Under the pieces are notes generated by a model. That model ran no database searches, was not told the DNA's origin, and saw only the letters and a program-made list of their open reading frames with translations. Shown one piece after another: positions 60,716 to 64,000 of a stretch of DNA of 64,000 nt. Positions within the stretch are counted from its first letter, which is position 1; every line of letters begins with the position of its first letter. The stretch comes from Muraenolepis orangiensis. Lineage: Eukaryota > Chordata > Actinopteri > Gadiformes > Muraenolepididae. The DNA lies in assembly GCA_027704905.1 (NCBI GenBank), contig CM051013.1, positions 10,576,368 to 10,640,367 on the forward strand, read 5' to 3'. Made by a program: the position numbers and the translations under genes.

Positions 60716-63700
60716 ATGGATGAGGAGTCGTTGGAGGCGGCCATCGCTGCCTACCGGGCCCAGCTACAGCAGGTGGAGACAGCCTTATCTACAGGCCTGG
60801 ACTCAACCCACCAGGCCGACCTGCTGCAGCTCAGAGAAGACCTCACTGAGCTGGTGGAGCTGACAGAAGCTAGCCTCATCTCTGTGAAGAAGAGTCAGCT
60901 GCTAGCCAGCCTGGAGGACGGCTCCTTGAATGCCAGTGGGTACGTGGCCAACGGAAGCATCGACCCAGAGTTTGCTGCTTTCTACTCAGAGCTCGAGGGG
61001 CCTTCAGGGACTAGCGCTGCCGCCAGATTGAACGACAGAGACTCACTGGGTGTTGAGGAGGTGAATGGTGATGATGATGATGATGATGGTGGAGGTGGTG
61101 ACGACACACTCAGTGGCACCAAGGTGCGGGCACCGTACCACACCACATGGGGGACACTGGAGTACCACAACGCCATGGTGGTGGGCAGAGAGGCCCCTGA
61201 TGGGAATGAGGCCCAGGTCAGGGTGCTCTATGTCTACCCCACCCAGAAATCCCTTAAGCCCTGTCCCTTCTTCCTGGAGGACAAGTGTCGCTTTGAGCAA
61301 AACTGCAGGTGAGTGTGTGTCATCCACATGTTAAATGGACCCTATTTTAACACCAGGTGTCAGATGCCGAGTAGCTATTACAAGCAACCATATAGTGACA
61401 TAATATATTATGATAAAGTTACAGTGGATTTGGTTACAGTGCAGGTAGGGGAAAGGGCATTTGGGTTTTCAAACCCAGAACCTGTGGGCTTGGAATCGAA
61501 CACCTTAACCACTGGACTAAAAACCCTGTTCCTCACTCGTGGGCTGACTTGGTTTCTCTTCTGAATGTGTTCTGATTCCAATGCTGTGTCTCTGGCAGGT
61601 TCTCCCACGGGGAGGTGGTGTATGTCTCAGAGCTCAGACCCTTCATGGAGTTGGATCTCAGCAGCCTGCTGGAGGGCTCCACCTGTCTGGCCAGACACGA
61701 CGACAGCATCTGGTACCCGGCCAGGATCCTAGGTCAGCTGTGTGTGTGTGTGTGTGCGCGTGTGTGTGACAGTACAGTTAAATTGTACATTTAAAACCAT
61801 TATGTACACATTGAGGTTAGTTTAGGTTGGTGTTGATCGGTGTTCCCTCTCTCTTCCCCCTGCTGTAGACATTGACAACGGCTTCTACACTGTGAAGTTT
61901 GACTCCCCGTTACTGAAGGATGCTGTCGTCGAGGGTGATGCCATCATCCCACCAATGAGAGAAGACGACCTTTCCTCGTCCGACTCATCCGACCAAGACG
62001 ACGACCACGAAGACGCCGTCTTCGCCAAAGGTCTGTCTCGCTCGCTCTCTCTCTCTCGCGCTCTCTCGTATTTCGGATTTTAGATAACTGTCATTTTATT
62101 ATCAGATTTATTTATTATCTCCAATTATCTTATCTTATTATCTTTCCAACCCATGTATAGAAATTCTTGTTTTTTTTTTTTCAAATGTTCAATGAATAGC
62201 ACAAAAATAGCATTATCATTTAGTATATGAGCACAGACGTTATTTCGGCTGAAAAAAAATTAAGTGAAGAGTTTTACAGAAGTGAAAAGCCAATATGGGG
62301 TAAAAACACCTTGGGAGAATACACAAAAACAACCACAACACCACATGTTGTATTAGTCTCCTCCTCATTAAAACAAGCTGTGGCTGGTCCTATGGCGCTA
62401 TGTGCCAAGAGCGGAGCTCCCTGTGTCTGCCGCTCCCACCCAAAGGACCCTGTTCTCTATCATTCCCTTTTACCTAGCTGTAATATCTATAACTTACTAT
62501 ATTATGTATTTCATCCATCATTTTAATTTCATCATATATTTTATTTGTATTTATTGACTCTGATGATATCCTGGGGGGGAGTTTGTGTTTCTGTTCAAAA
62601 AGCCTAGCTCTCCCTAGCTTTGGAGACTCCTTACTGTGTGCGTTTTCAAGTGCTGTAAAGTATATAATCATTTTATCATTATTTTATTATTGTCCACTTC
62701 TAGTGATCCAGTCCACCACCGAGGAGTCGACCACCTCCTCTAACTTTGGAGGCTGGGAGGCCCATACCAGAGGGATAGGTTCCAAACTCATGCTGAAGAT
62801 GGGCTACACATACGGGAAAGGTAAGGGCAAGACCCAGCCAGTCAGTGTATTCTATAGCAGCCACAGAGCTCTTGAGTACTGTGACTTCCTGAGCTGAACA
62901 ACAACAGGATGTTAGGTAGATGTTGGATATAAATATTGCTACAACCTAGTATATGTTGATGCATGGTTAATAGTGTTAATACTACATTTATATTCTGTTC
63001 TACATTACATTACAATCATTTAGCAGACGCTTTTATCCAAAGCGACTTACAATCATTCCCCCGCAGTATGCGGGAGGGAATGGGGAGTAATAATTACATT
63101 GTACTTGTTGCAAATGGCAATCTTAATAATCTCTTGAATCTTAATAGTATTTGCACTATGGCCATGGTGTTTAAACTATGTAGATAGTATTAATTAATGA
63201 GATAAAATGTACTTTATTCATACCAGATGGGACATTTAGGAAGAAACAATACTATGTTGAGATATATATATATATATCATTATTATTAATATGTCGATGT
63301 TGTTAACATGATAGTGATAGTATTAATACTAGGTTATTTGTGTTAATACTATGGTAATGATATGAATACTGTTAGTAGTAAGCAGCGACCGTCTACTTAG
63401 CGACGAGTACTAAGGTGAGTGTGTTCCCAGGCCTGGGGAAGCAGCTGGAGGGTCGCGTGGAGCCCGTCATGGCGGTGGTCCTCCCCAAGGGGGCGTCTCT
63501 GGACCACAGCTCTGAGCTCAGCCAGCCCCGGGCCCAGTGCCGGGCCCCCCGCCACCACGACGGCGCCCAGCCGCCGGGCTCCAAGAGAAAGAGGAGGCCC
63601 CGGCCCAGAGCCACCGGGAAACGCCGCAACGTCTTTGACTTCTTGAACCGCAAACTGGGGGCCGGGCAGGAGGAGAGCGCCCAGGGGCCGTCGTCCGCCT

Positions 63701-63951
63701 CCAACCCCGCCACTGCCGGCGTGGAGGCGTACCGTGGCGGGCAGAGCGCCAAGCGGAGCCTCAACGTCAGGCTGTTCCAGGCGGCAGAGCGCGTATCCCA
63801 GGCGGAGCGGGAGATCCAGCGCATCACAGAGGCACTGCGCAAGCGCAACGGAAGGTAGCGCAACGTAGCCTAGCGCACTGTACCATAGCCTAGCGCACTG
63901 TACCATTTTCTAGCCCTCCAGTTTGATTGAATAGTATCCTAACCTGATCCT

Positions 63952-63987
<36 letters not shown>

Positions 63988-64000
63988 TGCAGAGATGTGT
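60716..64000 (+). CDS. zgpat: Zinc finger CCCH-type and G-patch protein, partial
   Basis: Coding exons 60716-61308, 61599-61732, 61869-62030, 62704-62820, 63431-63854 and the first bases of a sixth from 63993 join in phase; the gene continues beyond the window. In order it has an N-terminal coiled coil (MDEESLEAAIAAYRAQLQQV), an Asp/Gly run, a CCCH finger (CX7CX5CX3H, split by intron 1 at its third cysteine), a Tudor-like domain (DDSIWYPARILDIDNGFYTV), an acidic stretch, a G-patch (GIGSKLMLKMGYTYGKGLGK) and a basic region with a C-terminal coiled coil. Human ZGPAT is a nuclear, DNA-binding repressor that recruits NuRD and restrains EGFR expression. A TAG just after 63854 is intronic if the donor AAG/GTAGCG is used, as the acceptor before 63993 indicates. 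Confidence 0.93.
61440..61530 (-). repeat. tRNA-derived SINE remnant in ZGPAT intron 1
   Basis: Read on the minus strand it gives TCCAGTGGTTAAGGTGTTCG followed by ATTCCAAGCCCACAGG, resembling A- and B-box regions of a tRNA-derived head. Confidence 0.4.
62031..62703. other. ZGPAT intron 3
   Basis: No gene or clear repeat is seen apart from a short CT-rich stretch right after the donor and a T run at about 62168. Confidence 0.5.
63003..63056 (-). repeat. SINE tail in ZGPAT intron 4
   Basis: The sequence TTTAGCAGACGCTTTTATCC and AAAGCGACTTACAA, read on the minus strand, is the common fish SINE tail. It is followed at 63070-63150 by the dispersed GGGAGGGAATGGGGAGTA element also found at 17850. 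Confidence 0.5.

Noticed and set aside
63855..63858. Apparent ZGPAT stop TAG
   Set aside because: A donor AAG/GTAGCG and an in-phase acceptor at 63991-63992 make it intronic; the protein would otherwise lack its expected C-terminal coiled coil.

Overview
The window is eukaryotic and almost certainly teleost fish. It holds two spliced vertebrate genes (TTI1, ZGPAT), fish-typical LINEs (Rex1-, Rex3- and L2-type), a Ty3/gypsy element with the Gmr1-type domain order, several hAT elements and very long AC, AG and GAG microsatellites. Gmr1 was first described from Atlantic cod and gadiform genomes are rich in such dinucleotide arrays, so a gadiform is a reasonable but unproven guess. Three runs of exactly 1000 N (4338-5337, 23538-24537, 47336-48335) are scaffold gaps, and all lie inside duplicated sequence.

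Layout. Positions 1 to about 51060 are a mosaic of segmental duplications in both orientations. The repeating parts are: (i) a single-exon type II transmembrane C-type lectin-like gene (intact at 5911, 27952, 30839 and 45963; frameshifted at 276) plus four copies of one internally deleted lectin relic (3295, 13851, 25528, 43801); (ii) a block with the last two coding exons and 3' UTR of TTI1 (7757/10047, 29813/30033, 33315/33535), copied from the real gene at 50416-50861; (iii) a degraded RTE-like LINE fragment; (iv) Rex1-type LINE fragments. Younger insertions sit on top and can be dated against uninterrupted paralogous sites: a Gmr1-like element (7955-10027), hAT elements (11001-12227 and 33617-36176, the second with another hAT element nested in it), a coding-intact Rex1-type LINE (14195-17447), a coding-intact L2 LINE (18726-22620), a Ty3/gypsy element lacking its 3' end (36853-40811) and a solo LTR (40949-41454).

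Positions 50245-64000 are ordinary genic sequence. TTI1 (minus, 13 coding exons, 1145 codons) encodes the HEAT-repeat subunit of the TELO2-TTI1-TTI2 chaperone complex for PIKK kinases. It lies head-to-head with ZGPAT (plus, five complete exons and the start of a sixth), a CCCH/Tudor-like/G-patch nuclear repressor. The 1.56 kb between their start codons probably holds both promoters. Several introns carry long microsatellites that touch splice sites.

The most unusual feature is the lectin cluster: near-identical intronless receptors, each with an ETS/PU.1-like site about 120 bp upstream, differing mainly in one short segment of the lectin domain and in the EPD/EPN carbohydrate-site motif, amplified together with the 3' end of a housekeeping gene. 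Near-identity and gaps mean that copy number and order need long-read confirmation.
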